NCBI GenBank assembly: GCA_002943765.1
Contig: PQWQ01000007.1
Location: 2,606,501 to 2,670,500 of the forward strand
Source of the DNA: Psoroptes ovis
Taxonomy: Eukaryota; Arthropoda; Arachnida; Sarcoptiformes; Psoroptidae
Direction of reading: 5' to 3'
Length of the DNA: 64,000 bases
Positions 14,082 to 27,656 of the stretch are shown piece after piece. The stretch's first letter is position 1. Every line of letters begins with the position of its first letter. The notes below the pieces were generated by a model. The model saw only the letters and a list, made by a program, of their open reading frames with translations. It searched no databases and was not told where the DNA came from. The position numbers and the translations under genes are program-made.

Positions 14082-14171
14082 CTGTCCAACAAGTTCTTGA
14101 GCATCTAATCAATAGCCATGCACATTGTTCAGTGATTCCATTGATCAAAATTGTCAAAACTTTTTGGACAA
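14082..14171. mobile_element. hairpin element, TTGTCC family
   Basis: The left arm CTGTCCAACAAGTTCTTGA (14082-14100) pairs with the right arm TGTCAAAACTTTTTGGACAA. The similarity continues into the flanks (TTTGGG before, CCAAA after), so the full termini may be a few bases longer. The interior is about 50 bp and noncoding. Internally deleted DNA transposons (MITEs) have this form. Confidence 0.6.
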
Positions 14172-15155
14172 CCAAAAATCATAGTGATTCAACAAAAATA
14201 ACCAAATGAATGGTATATAACCTACAATTAAATTCATTAAATATTGTAATAAAACAAAAAAATTTCATTTTATTACAATTTTTACTTAAGATCTCGTATT
14301 GTTTTGATTTATATGGTTATATTCATTGAGATTGTTATGAAAAATGAAGCCGGTCTTTTAATTTCCAGTGTTTCAATAATTTCAAAGGTGAATAATAATT
14401 CAAAGATAAATTATATAAGCTTTGGAAACTAAAAGGTGCCCACCACCACTGCCATGTGATAATAGTAATGGTGCACGATGAACACGAACATCAACTAATT
14501 CTTGTAATTTTAGGTGAGGTTTACATTTAATCAATGGAATAGAATAGATGTTACTCGTATTATGATGATGAGAGCAAATGAAGAGGTGAGATAATTAGAA
14601 CATTTTGATTGTATTTGTGCGAATCGAATTAAATATAAATAAAAAAGACCTAACCATTCATTCATTGATTTGATGGCACGCATTCTTCATCATCAGCATA
14701 ATCAAATGATAGACCTTTGATTATATGATTATTGGCAAAAAAAAAAAAACGAAAATTATTATCAAATTATCAGGTCATATAATCATTGCCAATCATTAAA
14801 CACAGATAATTATAAATTTTTTTTCCCATTCTCTGGTCGATTTCTCTCAACTATTCAACTGTGATAGATCGGATAGATCATTTAATGTGCCGAAAAACAG
14901 AATGGCAAGTAAATCATAAAATGAATTAGGAACAACAAATCATTAAAATCATATGAATTGATCAAAATGAAATGAAATGAACGATTCACATTCTATTTCA
15001 TTCAAAATTTAGTTAATCATTCAGAGTTCATTAATGAGATATTTGGAAAAAAAACTTGATTCAAATTCATTTTTAAATAAATGAAAAATAAATTACATAT
15101 TTAATTAATTTAATTCATTTTTATATACCGCTGATTTTCATCTCTTAAAATAAGG

Positions 15156-15176
15156 GTCGTCGTCGTCGTCGTCGTC
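15156..15176. repeat. (GTC)7 microsatellite
   Basis: Seven perfect GTC units, GC-rich against an AT-rich background. No reading frame around it looks coding. Confidence 0.9.
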
Positions 15177-15867
15177 TATCGAAACTATTAAATGTTTCCA
15201 TTTTCAAAATATAATTTTTTTTTTCGAAATTATATTCGACATATTATATCATCGTATATAATTATTATTATTTTTAAACATACAAACACACATATACTCT
15301 AGCTAAATAGCAAAGTTCATCGACATGATTTTTTTTCTTTTGGCCGCATGTCTACCCACTTTGTTCATCATTTTACCATCATCATCATCATTTGCCATTT
15401 ATCATCTGAATTATGATGATGATCATCATCATCATCATCATGATATTCCTGAAAAAGGAGTCAGTCTATCACACCGATATGAAAAAGGAAAAAATTTATT
15501 AATTCAAGTATTCATTTGGGAAAATTTCATAGAAAATAATGGCTTATGAATGAATATGGCGTAAGTACATTGTGAATACACCGAGAAAAAGAACGTAAAA
15601 TAACTATGAAATAAGGTAAAAGGTCATCATCATCATAATGTAACAGAATATTGCTGATGATGATGATGTTCATTTGCTTTAGCTGATTTGATCATATTTT
15701 AAATTTACGCAAGTAAGCAAGAAAGCAAGTAAGCAAACCCAAAAATAAATAAACAAACAGACAAATAAATATTAATATAAATTAACATGGAAACAAATGA
15801 ATGAATCAATGAATAAATGAATGAATGACAAACAAGAATAAATCAATGTATAACTGCTATTTGAGGG

Positions 15868-15938
15868 TTGTCCAAAAAATTCTTGTCGATTTTTCAATAG
15901 CATTTTAATGATTTGATTTACGAGAACTTTTTGGACAA
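15868..15938. mobile_element. hairpin element, TTGTCC family
   Basis: The left arm TTGTCCAAAAAATTCTTG and the right arm CGAGAACTTTTTGGACAA are nearly perfect complements and delimit 71 bp. The interior is AT-rich with no ORF. This is one of the two best-preserved copies and defines the family ends together with 17,327. Confidence 0.65.
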
Positions 15939-16468
15939 GACAATAATATTCAAGATCGATTGAGTGAATGAATGAAGAATCAATGATCAATGTGATTTTA
16001 AACCAGTAAAACCAGTGTGTGTACCTGTGCTTAAGTGTGTTTGTGTATCTTCATTATTACTTCTTCAATGCCCATGATGCCTTGATTTGATGTCATCAAA
16101 ATGAATGAATAATTGATTCAATTATTATAAACAAACAAACATGGCGTGTACATCAATGGTGCAATATTATCACGTTCAAAGGTAATTATTCCTGTTTAGA
16201 TGTTTGAGATTCCAGCAAAATGTTTATTTGCCACCTGTACCTCCTTAAACTGCTTATTACATTCACCTCTTTTGCTGATAGTGACTTGTTATGAAATAAG
16301 CAATAATCATTTCATTTTAATCAGTGGATACACTTTCACTCGACTGGAAATTCCAAAGTATTGCGGATTATTTTGACAGAAATGTGGAAAATTTTCCACC
16401 AAAAAAAAAATTGAGCAAAATTTTCCCTTTGAACAAATAATTTTTCAGTGGAAATAATTTGTGTAAAT

Positions 16469-16485
16469 ACACACACACACACACA
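16469..16485. repeat. (AC)n microsatellite
   Basis: A perfect AC run of about eight units. Similar CA/GT tracts are common across the window (for example near 6908, 11715 and 51505) and are not listed one by one. Confidence 0.85.
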
Positions 16486-17326
16486 AATAAATAGACATGA
16501 ACGTCGTTGACAGATTAAAGTGCCTGAAATCCAATTGATTGATTTCAGACACAACAAGTTTGCGAGATTAAACACGACAACCATTGATGATGCCAAGCAA
16601 CCACCATCAGATGATATATGAGATATGAATTTGGATTTTAATCATTGAAAAAAATAAAATAAAACAAAATTTTTGGTTAAATCAATCATCAAACTGTTTC
16701 GAGTCGACAACAACAACCATTTAAACATTTAAACTTTGCTTAAATTAAATTAATAAATTAAGGTTATCAAATGTAAACATTTTCAATGATATTTTATTTA
16801 TTTGTTTGTTGATATCAAATTGATTTATTGAGCCTTTTGCGAAAATAAAAAAAATGTAACAAATACTTGACATTTATGATGTATTTACAGCCAAAAAAAA
16901 AAAATATTTCTATCAAAAACACAGCACCAGAAATCCGTATCAAACCAGAAGCATCCATCTATTCATATATCCATTGATGGAAATCAAAGGCGTCAGCCAG
17001 GTGGTCGTCAATTAATTAAATAAGACTAAAAGTTTTTACAAAGTCAAAGTAACAAAGAAATTGTTATATTTCATTTCCTTCAATTGATTTATTAATTAAT
17101 TAATCAATGATTAATTAATGGTAATTAAGATTTTCTCAATCAAAGACATTTTGATGCTCCAGATACTTAACAAATATTTTTGCCCTATTTCATATGTCAC
17201 CACGGAAATGCAATCATCATAAATTTTTGTTTGAAAACCTTGATAATTTGGTTACCTGTATTTTTTAGGCTTTTATTTTGCATAAAAATGATACATTTGA
17301 AATGATAGATTTGTAATATTTTTGAG

Positions 17327-17409
17327 TTGTCCGATAAATTCTTGTGAATTTTCAATTAGGATTCTCGTTGAAAATACATGAATTTGATCGTCAAGAACTT
17401 ATCGGACAA
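17327..17409. mobile_element. hairpin element, TTGTCC family
   Basis: The left arm TTGTCCGATAAATTCTTG and right arm CAAGAACTTATCGGACAA match at all but one base. The interior also has weaker self-complementarity (GAATTTTC and GAAAAT), so the 83-bp element folds along much of its length. It is noncoding. Confidence 0.7.
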
Positions 17410-18012
17410 ACCTAATGTGTTTATGCATTGTTTGTTTGTTTATTTTGATTTGATTTATGACGATTGCATCGATATCAAATATTTATTGGTTTTTGGTTTA
17501 TTTGACAAATAAAAATCGAAAATGAAATGAAAAAAATTACAATTTTTCACTTGAAACACAAACTTGTCAATCATATTTCAATGGAAATAAATAATAATAA
17601 TCTCAATCGATCAATGAGTCAATCGTATATTTTGATTTTTGGAAATTTTCAAATGAGATTTCAAATCTTTTTGAAATTTGACAGAATTTCAAAAGCTTCA
17701 ATATTTGAGAATCAAATGATTGTTAATTCAATAAAATCAATGAAAAAATAGATGAAACCATAGATATTAATTGATCAAAATCACGAGAAATCAAATCAAA
17801 GAACAAAATTTTTGATTTGATTCAATTTCATGATTTCATTTTTGATCAAAAAATATTTGCCAATGAATTACCATCAAATCGAATCAAAAATACTTGTCAA
17901 TATTTGGACAGATTTACTTGAAATTACATTTTCCATGATTGCTTACCTTTGTGCTTGCGACTAATTACATAAATTAACGAAAATAATTAAACAATAATTA
18001 ACTTTAAAATGA

Positions 18013-18141
18013 TGACCTATGTGCAAGGTCACATTGCACAAGTAAATTGTTTTGTTTTTGAACAAAAAAAACCACAATTAATTAAACAAATGGTCAAAAC
18101 ACAAAGACGAGCGACAAAGGTAAACTACTACACCAAGGTCA
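18013..18141. promoter_or_regulatory. cluster of AGGTCA half-sites
   Basis: TGACCT at 18013-18018 and CAAGGTCA ending at 18031 form an everted pair with a 7-base spacer. A third half-site, CAAGGTCA, ends at 18141 in a locally GC-richer patch. AGGTCA and CAAGGTCA are the known half-sites of nuclear receptors (ecdysone receptor/USP, E75, FTZ-F1 and ERR types). The site function is inferred only; a hexamer recurs by chance, and single AGGTCA matches occur elsewhere in the window. Confidence 0.25.
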
Positions 18142-18484
18142 TTACGTTGGCCTCACGGTTCTGCCCCATCGCTTTTTGTCCTTAATTTGACCAGTACATG
18201 AGCAATTTATTATTAAATTCAGTTGGTCATTCGCTTGCCTTCAATCGCTGGAACCTTTCAAAACTTTGAAATTTAGAAAAAACTCAGAAAAGAAAAAATT
18301 TTAAAAAATAAAAATTCCCATCGTAAAAAAAACAAAAAATTTTCTCATTAGACATCAGCAATATGACCATCAGCAGCAGCAGCCACAGCTACAACAATTC
18401 AATTTCATATAAAATTACAAGTGAAGGCTAAGACAATAAAAAAATGTTATTTTTGGCAATTTTTTTTTTTTTTTTGACAAATGA

Positions 18485-18566
18485 TTGTCCGAAAAGTTCT
18501 TGAAGATCACATGTTCGTATTTTCTATGAGAATGCTTGTTGAAAATTGACAAGAATTTTCGGACAG
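18485..18566. mobile_element. hairpin element, TTGTCC family
   Basis: The left arm TTGTCCGAAAAGTTCTTGA and right arm GACAAGAATTTTCGGACAG delimit about 82 bp. The arms differ at two or three positions. The interior is noncoding. It lies 1.1 kb from the 17,327 copy, in either orientation, since the ends are symmetrical. Confidence 0.65.
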
Positions 18567-21500
18567 TTCAAATGCTGCTTTTTTATTACGAGATTTTACG
18601 AATTGGTCGATTTTTACACACGACAAACAAGCAGAACATGCAAAAACATGATTTTTGAATGTGGTATGCAAAAAATAGATGATCATCAAATAAAATTTTT
18701 GAGAAAAAAGTTGAAAAAATTAAATTAAAACAAATTGAAACAACACCAGTGAAACATGAGAGTACTGATCGAAAATTTCTGGTTAAACTTTGGTCGAATA
18801 AGCATCTGGTCAAAATATTTGGCCATTGCCATTCGATCACACAATGATCACACTGAAAGTGGGCAGTGGATAAATTTCATTTCATAATTTTTTCCATGAA
18901 ACAAAAGTTTTTGCAAAAGTTGAAACAATTTTTGAATATTTTCTCGACCTTTTTTAGGAGATTTCTAATCAAAAACTTTGTGAAAATTCGTTGAAATATT
19001 TGATTTCCGTCGAAAATATTTTTGGCCGTTGGAAACGGTTGTTTAAAGGCTGAAAATTTAAAACAAATCTGAAAATATTTGAAATATTTCATTATACGGT
19101 CATTCATTTTTGGATCATAATTAATCAAAATAATAATAGTTAAATGAAACGACCAAAAGATTTCAGGAAAAGAACTCCTTCATTAATTTTGCATTTCCAT
19201 GGAGATTCAACGAGAAAACATTTCAAAATTTAAAATCAGCATAAACTTTTTTGTTTTTGTACAATCCGAAATACTTATACATAGAAATATTGGCTCAATA
19301 TTACAATTCATTTTGTGTAATCGTTGTAAACATCAATGATTAATCATCAATGTTGATCACCAATTGATGATGAATTGTTGTTGTTGTATGAATAATTTAA
19401 TATCAATATATCAATGGTCAACGGACATATGATAAACAATGGAAAAGATTGAAGAATATTTGAACCTTGACGTGTGTTTGACATTCAAACAATTGGATGG
19501 GAAAAAAAGGGAAAAATTTTTCAAATTCATTGGATCACTCGGATTCAGTTATTCATTCATGTGATGAACAATGTATGGACATGAAAATTTATAAACACAA
19601 ACAATCAAGACATGATATACGAGTTTTTTTTTTGGAGCGAAATTCGCCGAATTTTGACAACATTTTTAATTGAAAATTATTTTCAAAATAGAAAATAATG
19701 CCAAAAGCCATGTTTGCAAAATGTTGATGATACTAAATTAAGCAAGAAAAACCATTTCATGGGTACCATGTATCCATTCATGTATCATCATAATGTTATT
19801 GTCTAATGATGATAAGACAATGTGTTGTAACGCCAACATTAAAAACTGATCATTCAAAAAAAGTGAATTAGAGCACAAAATTTAATTGAATAGGGTTGAA
19901 TAGCTGTAAGGTATACCTATAGGGAAGACAATACTTGAAATTTGGAAAAAACAATTCAACCACTTGTTGCGCAAGTGAATTTTGTTTACAAAATTCAAGT
20001 AAAAAAAGTTCATTTTCATCCATAAAAATTGTCAAAAATATCAAACTTGACTGACTGATGAATGAATGAATAAATGTAGGATTTTCGTTGATTTGAAAAT
20101 TAATTTTACTCAAAATTCTTGAACCAAAAAACGAATTTTAAATTAAATTTTAGATCAAATTTCAGACAAAAAATTGGTCGAAAACGAGTTCTAAATTTCA
20201 AATTAACTGAATCAACTGAATCAGATGAATGAAAATTGAAATGAAATCATCAAAACAAAGATCGCTAGAAACAAAATTATCAGCAAAAATATATAATTAT
20301 AAGCCATCGAATCGATGAATGATGACCTGTCTCTTGTGTGTGTGTGTCAAATCTAAGCCAAAAAAGAATGAACTTTCAACTTTATACCTTTAAAAATTTA
20401 CCTTTGAAAAAATGAATGTAAATATATGAAAATATATCCATGAAAATGATAGCCAAATGTTATCATAATAATAATACGAATTCAATTCAATGAATGAACG
20501 AATGAATGATATCATACAAATGATTATAAATTCTCACCTGGCCATTATTATTATGGATTCATTTTTCATTTATGATTATTTGTGTTGCTGCCGCTATAAT
20601 TCAATGTGAATATAATGATAATGGCAAAACCGTCATCATAATAATATAAATCATTTTGTTTACGTTTTTTTTGAAACAGGATCTATGTGTACACAACCTA
20701 TCTGGTGTTTGCTTGTGTTAATGTTTACTCAATTCGGTTCATTTTATTTTTATAATTTTCTTGGTCAAATAATTTCCCAATAATAATACAAATGTGAGAA
20801 TGAGAATATTATTATTATTATTATTTTGATTCAATGAAAATGTTTTTCAAAAGAATTTTCATTTTTTTTTTTGTTTTGTTTTGTTTGTGTTTAAGCTGAT
20901 ACAACATGCTGAGTTGAGTAAATAAAACCATCAGAGAATTATTAGGTAAATTATCAGGTATAAGGTAAAAGGCAATGCACAACTTGCAGCCAGACAGCTA
21001 AGATCTAAATTATTCTTCCTAAAATCAATATTCTTAAGTCTATGTGGCCACCTTCTGATAGCTGATGAACTTGATTTCTTAACCTTCCACCAGATAGACA
21101 CACATTTTACTTGATTGAATTTGATTTTTTCAAAATTAATTTCTGATTTTTGATTGATCGATATGATTGAAATTGGACTCAATCGGAGACAATCGATGAT
21201 CGAAAAGAAACAATAGTTAATAAATGATGAATTCATTTGTTTGTATAATTATCATTGTCATTTCTAGTCTGACAAATTCATCTAATTTTCAATCGTTTTC
21301 CTGCTTTCCTCTCGGTCCGAAATGGACCATAAGGTTTATGAGGTTCATAAGATTCATAGGCCATAAGGCATTGTCGATGATAATGGTTAGATCAACTCGT
21401 TCAAAGGTAGCGAAAAAAAAAGAAAGGGTAGCAGTCCTTTCAAATGATCAAAGGTGAAAACATTCACATTTGAGCTTTGTTGTACCTTTGAAAACCTTTC

Positions 21501-24199
21501 GCAAAAGAACAACAAACAATAGAGTGAAAAGAAAAACCTTGAAAAAATTTCAATGACACACACAGATGTGGCCAAATGGACCAATTTCGGCAGCAAATTT
21601 GACCAAATTTTTGACCAATACGGACGACGACACGAGCCATTGCTCAGGGGCATTTTTTTTATGTTTTGAAACAAAACAAATGGAGAAAATGTCCAGGTGA
21701 ATCAACGAAACAAGAGAAACGAAAAAATAAAAATAAATACCTGAATGAAATCAAATACACGTACAAATACTCACACACACACTTACACACCCACATAATG
21801 TAAATCATGTCAAATATACAATGGTTTCAACATGAAAAATAATCAAATGGATTGTCTGATGATTTTTTATGAACGAAAATTGAATCGAAACAAACAATCA
21901 AAGACGATGAACAAATGCAAATGGTGAACATTTGTCCGATTTTTTCTTTCATCTTTCTGATTGCTTCGATCAAATGGAACGTAAAGAAATTTTTGGAAAA
22001 GGAACGAAATCAATGAAATATTAACGAGCAATGTTTTCACAACAAAAAAACGGTGTAGGAGTTGAAGATGATTCAATTCCGACATGCGAGAAATGGCAGC
22101 CATTTGAATACAACAAGAAAATTGAATGAATGATGATCCATATTAACAAGAAAAGAAACATTACGGAACATGAAATATTTACGGATTTGGAATTTATGAA
22201 AAAAATTTCTCCGAAAGACAAAAACAGTAAAAATCAAAATTAAGATCGAAAATCAGCACAAATTGACGCTGCCGTAGCGCACAGCTTGAAGATTATTATC
22301 TTCTTAAGCAACTTTTTGAGGTTCGAAAACAATATCTTTCCTTGTTCAAAAAAAAATCTTGTTTCAACCTTACGTGAAAACAATTTGAAAACAATCGAAT
22401 CACTGATTAGTGATGAATATCTCGTCATTATCATCATGATAATTAATCATCATCATCAACAATAACAAGAACAATGATGATGATCACTTTGATTTCGAAA
22501 TGTTTCCAAAGCTACCTGAATTATTTTTCAATTCATTGTTTTGCCTCGATTATTCACCATTTTGTTCGAAATTTTCTCAATGAATCATCATTGTTTACAA
22601 CAACTCATTTCTAGGCTAAAAAATGTAAAAAAATGTTTCGACAAAACAACAACGAATCATTATTACAATTTTCAAAAAATGGTAACATGTAGCATTTAAC
22701 CCATATTGTCCAGGTAACCATTATCACATAATGATCATTATGATCATCATCAAAATCATCATACATTCTCATAAACAATCAACATGAATGTCGATCAAAC
22801 ACGCATATGATCGGGAAAAATGAACTAAATTGAAAACATAGATTTCCAAATGGGGCAAACGAAACAAGTAAAATTAGATTTTTGTATTTGTACGTTTGTG
22901 ATTTGATTTAAATATTTGTCAAAAATTCATTCAATTTACTCGAACTAATTCAAAATTTCGAGTAAATTTCGTCTGGTTTTGATTCAATTTTGTTTCGACT
23001 CAGGTAAAATTTGGGTTCATTTCGGTAAAATTTCAAACAACTTTTCGTTGTTTTTACAATTTATATTTGTAATTTCAACAATTACTTGATAATCTGATCG
23101 GATGAATTATGTTAAAATTGTTCCGATTTCTTTTGTTAATATCATCAAAAATTTACGGAATTTTTTCCGATATTTTACTTCAATATGTTTCCAAGTCAAA
23201 ATCAATCGAAAAATCATTCAAAGAATTATCATGTAATTGATGATAATTTACATAATAAGATACCATAATTCAAATTATAATAATCGGATGAAAAAATTGA
23301 CGTGAAACACACAACAAACAAACAAACAAATTTGCATCAATTATGCATTCATGATTCTATCGAACAAGACAGAAATCAACCACGGAGAAACATTGGAACA
23401 GGACAGACATTTTCGACATAGAAATGAAAAAAATTGTTCAAAAATCAAACAACAAACACAACGAACAACACCAATGATCAATTGAAAAATATTATTTGAA
23501 TAAATTATCATTAAATTATAACTATTGGAAAAATGTTGAAAACTTTCACCATCAAAAATTCAAATTATCATAATCTGCGAATAAGCAGAACTATTTAAGG
23601 ATTTTTCAAAGCAAAAAAAACTTTGAATTTATATGAATTCATATTTTGTTTATTTATTTATTTTTTGAATTTCATTTCAAATAACAAATCATTGTAACGA
23701 ATTAATTTTAAAATACACGAATACATTTTTTGCTCAATGTATGTTTTCGCATCTTTCATCAATTATTATCATCAATTATGATCGTCAATAATTAAATAAA
23801 TAAGTTTTAAAATCTATTTGAAATCCATAAATTACTTTCAGCCATAAAGCTGAATAATCTCTGAAATTGAAGGGAAAAAAATGAGAAAAATTCAAAACTA
23901 AAATTCCATTTCATCATTCACAAATTCATTGAAAATTTTAAATTTAAATCAATTGAATCGCATTGAAATATGATTGAATAAATAAATATCTTTCAAAATT
24001 TATGAATTTTTATTCGCATTTTTTTGCTTCAAAAAATACACAATTATGCAAAATTTAGTGGCAAAATTTGGATAATTTCATATTTTTATTGATATTTTTC
24101 AATATATTTTTTGTTAAACACAATTTCTGTACGCACAGACACAATTTGCATAAAAATATCAATTTATGAGCGATAAATTATGCAAAATTTTGATGTTTA

Positions 24200-24271
24200 A
24201 TGTCCGGAAAATTCTTGCGTATTAAATCAATAAAATGTCTAATGGAAAATGGACGCACATTTTTCGGACAA
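24200..24271. mobile_element. hairpin element, TTGTCC family
   Basis: The left arm TGTCCGGAAAATTCTTGCGT and right arm ACGCACATTTTTCGGACAA delimit about 72 bp. The arms share TGTCCG, AAAA and TGCGT/ACGCA blocks with a small gap. This is the most distant copy from the 14-18 kb cluster. Confidence 0.55.
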
Positions 24272-25190
24272 CCATGATATTTTTGAACAATTCAAATATT
24301 TTCAAATATTTGTGTAATAATACTATTCAAATATTATGAATACGTATTGTGCGAATAATGATCATTTGTCGATGGATTTTTTTTTCAATTTTCTTCGTTG
24401 TTAAAATATTCAATGAATAAATAATAATGACGATAAATAACAAACATAATTGACATTTCATATTTATATGGCTGCACTCGAACATCATTATTATTATAAT
24501 TTTATAATTATTTGTTATATAATTATCATGATCATTATAATCGTTATATTATAATATACGATTATAATAATAATGGTTCAATTATTTTGTTAATTATGAT
24601 ATCAAATAAATAAATAAATAATTTGTATGCAACGAATGATATATTGTTTTGTGGTGAATTTTCTTTAAGGAAAAAAAATATTTCAATTTCTCTTTTGAAA
24701 AACCAAATATCAAAGAAAACACGCGAGAAATGCTTAAAATTGCTGAAGGTCAAATGGATGTTTGTAGACACAAATGTGATTTACAGATGCAAACACGATT
24801 GTTTCAATTGTCTTTGAATTGAACAATAATGTACAAAACATTGAACATTGAAAAATAAATTTGATTATTGCGTAATAATTGTTTAAATGTTTTAAATGTT
24901 GTTGCGATTAGACAATAAATTGACTGATTTGGGACAAATTGTGGTGATTTTTAAAATGAAAAAAAAACATCAAAAACAAACGAAAACAAACAAATCATAT
25001 GTTTTCTTGAGTTGAATTTGTTTCGATTTCAAAATTTCAATTTAAAATAAAATTTTAAATCACGATAATTCGACATACATTAAAATTTGTTTTCGATTAT
25101 TCAATCGATTTCAATCATAAACGATCAATGTTACATTTGAATCAATGTTGTTACTCTGAATCATTTCATTGATAATCGTGTACAACAAAC

Positions 25191-25217
25191 GATGATGATG
25201 ATGATGATGATGATGAT
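25191..25217. repeat. (GAT)9 microsatellite
   Basis: Nine perfect GAT units. This trinucleotide class is the commonest short repeat in the window, and in expressed genes it would encode Asp, Met or Ile runs. Confidence 0.9.
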
Positions 25218-25397
25218 AATTTAAATGATAATTCATTCTCAGTTCATCGAAATAAAACTTTCGTTTTTTCAACATTTCAAACATTCAATCAATTTAATTA
25301 ATCATCAATGTTTGATGATCATGATTAATTAACGAACGAACACACACATTCAGGCACAGAAACACAACGCTTTTAGACGCAAATACAGAAGAAACTT

Positions 25398-25480
25398 ACC
25401 TTAGTTAATTATTGCTGCTGCTGTTGTTGATGCTCGAAATCGCTTGTAATTTCCATACAAATACATAAACAAGAAAACAA
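25398..25480 (-). promoter_or_regulatory. orphan splice donor / possible 5' leader exon
   Basis: On the minus strand the sequence CTAAG|GTAAGTTTC (exon end at 25400) is a strong donor. It follows a CAGCAGCAG-containing stretch with only a 15-codon upstream ORF. The same layout is seen at the 5' leader intron of the membrane-protein gene at 43 kb. It could be the noncoding first exon of a minus-strand gene to the left, but no matching coding exon was recognised. Confidence 0.2.
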
Positions 25481-25719
25481 ACAAATAAACAAGATGATAA
25501 TTTATGATGAATTCATTTGTTTATTTTCTCTTCTTTAAATCCATAATAGTACTGATGATTTCGCTGATGATGATGACGAATTATCACATTCGAACAACGA
25601 ACAAACAATCGTATATTAAGCAATCGTCGTAACAATTACTAAAATACATTGAAATGGATATATTTTTCGATGATGATTTTTATAAAAATTTCGTAAATTT
25701 CAAATGATTCAAAATAAAC

Positions 25720-25740
25720 AAAAAAAAAAAAAAAAAAAAA
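25720..25740. repeat. poly(A) run
   Basis: A run of 21 A residues. It has no recognisable retroposed sequence or target-site duplication beside it. Confidence 0.85.
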
Positions 25741-27592
25741 CAAAACAAATGCACACGCATAGAAACACACGTACAGAGACAAATCAACGGACGAAATTGA
25801 ATGATTTTAATCAAAAAAAACGAAGGTAATTTGACAATTTTGAAAATTTTAATTTTGATTAATTAATTGATTTAGAGAAGAGAAATTAATTTTGAAAACT
25901 TGAAAAATGAATGAATGAATCAATGGCAGTTAATCACATTGTTGATTGGACAATTTGGGACTGAAACAAATTGAAAATTTTTTGAAAATTAAATCTCAAA
26001 GTTGATTGAAACTAAATTAAATTTAATCAAACTAAATTAACAAACAATGAAGTAGGAGAAGAGATTGAAATCAAAACATTAAACATCAATCATTGAAAGT
26101 GATTTATTTAAATTTTTAAAATTTTAAATTAAATTTTACAAACACATACACGGACACAGATTAATCACAAATCAAATTGAAATGGTTTGAAATTAAATTC
26201 AATGGCTCACTGATGAGTATGGTGATGATAATCAATTACTTTCTTTTTTTTTGAATCAACGAATTCATAGAATGATTTGATGAATTTTTAGCTTTGTTTT
26301 TGTTTGTTGTTGATGGGGACCACAAGGTCAAAGTATTTAATCAATGCATAGACACAAACTCGTTGATTAACTTCAATTGTAATTAATTCATTTCAGAAAT
26401 TTTTATTTTCGAAAAACGAAATCAACACTCGAAGCGCAGGTAAATGTCGGAGTAACGGTGACAGTTCTTACGATTATCTTCAGGTTGAATCAAGAGGAAA
26501 ATAATCCGAAATTATCTTTGAAAATTTTTCAGAATTTACCTGGAAAATTTGGCTGATTTTCGAAATTTAAATTTCAAATTCACGTTCAGATTACATTGAA
26601 CACATGGACGATGTATTGAATTGAATGTGAAATCTTTCGAAATTTTGGCTATTTTTTGCAAATTGAATTAGCGGTTGTTTTATCGGTGCAGTCTGCTGCT
26701 GATGCTGGAAGCTAACTGTTTGCTATTCGACAAATGATGGATTTTTTGTTTGATACTTTTTTTTCGTCGAGAGAAAATTGGAAAATGGAAAAATGTGATT
26801 GAAATTGAAGAGAGAAATGAGAGAATTTTCAAATTTGGTGCGAGAAAAAAGTATCAAAATAATGGTGGCGGTAATTTCTCACAGTAGTAGCAGCAATGTG
26901 AATAAGGGCAGAGGCTTGATTCGAATAATGTAGCATTTTGAATGATTGCAAAATAATGCGCTCACGTACTACTGTAATATTGCTGCTAGCAGTTTTCTAG
27001 GTGTTGTTTTCAGGTGTTTAAGGCGCCAAAATTTGAATTTTTTCACTTTTTTTCTCAATTGACTTTTAGTTTTGAATCGACATATGAAAAAAAAATGGAT
27101 TGAAATGTTTATGAATGAATGAAGCTGAATAATTGAATAAATGTCAATATGTATTCAATATTTTCAGTACATTTTCCCTCTAAAATTGGTCAATTTTCTA
27201 AATAAATTCAAAATCTGAATGCCAAAAAGGTGAAAACACACACACGCATACAAAGATCAAATAAATGAATAAAAACATATATCATTGATTATTATCAAGG
27301 TACAATATGTTAATCTGATAATCTTGGTCATTAATTTTGATTTTTAAGAGGAAAAAATCAATAAATTATGACAAATTCACTGGGCGTATCAATTTGGCTA
27401 TTTAAATTCAATTCAAATGCGTCTATTTCTATGAAATTTTCGGGAAAAAAAATTTATTTACACAAATACATCCACACCCTTGATTTTTGTTATCATCAAA
27501 TTGATTAAATTTGCGGCATTTAAATGAATCGTTAGATTTGATTAATGTGGGGGAAAATTTTCATCGTTTCCGTCAAATACCGACTAATAATG

Positions 27593-27656
27593 CATCATGA
27601 GATGGTTAACATCTCAAGATGACTAAACATCATAAGATGCGAAGCATCACAAGATG
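27593..27656. repeat. array of four CATCNNNAGATG-type dyads
   Basis: Four 12-base units of the form CATC-4-GATG occur at 27593 (CATCATGAGATG), 27610 (CATCTCAAGATG), 27628 (CATCATAAGATG) and 27645 (CATCACAAGATG). Starts are 17, 18 and 17 bases apart, while the spacers between units are unrelated in sequence. Conserved dyads with drifting spacers look more like repeated protein-binding sites than a simple tandem repeat. The function is unknown. Confidence 0.5.

Noticed and set aside
20931..22437. Several 65-101 codon ORFs on both strands
   Set aside because: They overlap one another, are rich in Phe/Ile/Lys/Asn, and show no domain or exon boundaries; judged chance frames.
24480..24575. AT palindromes around TATAATTATCATGATCATTATAATCG
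   Set aside because: Low-complexity AT/ATG sequence produces such palindromes readily; no defined arms or flanks.
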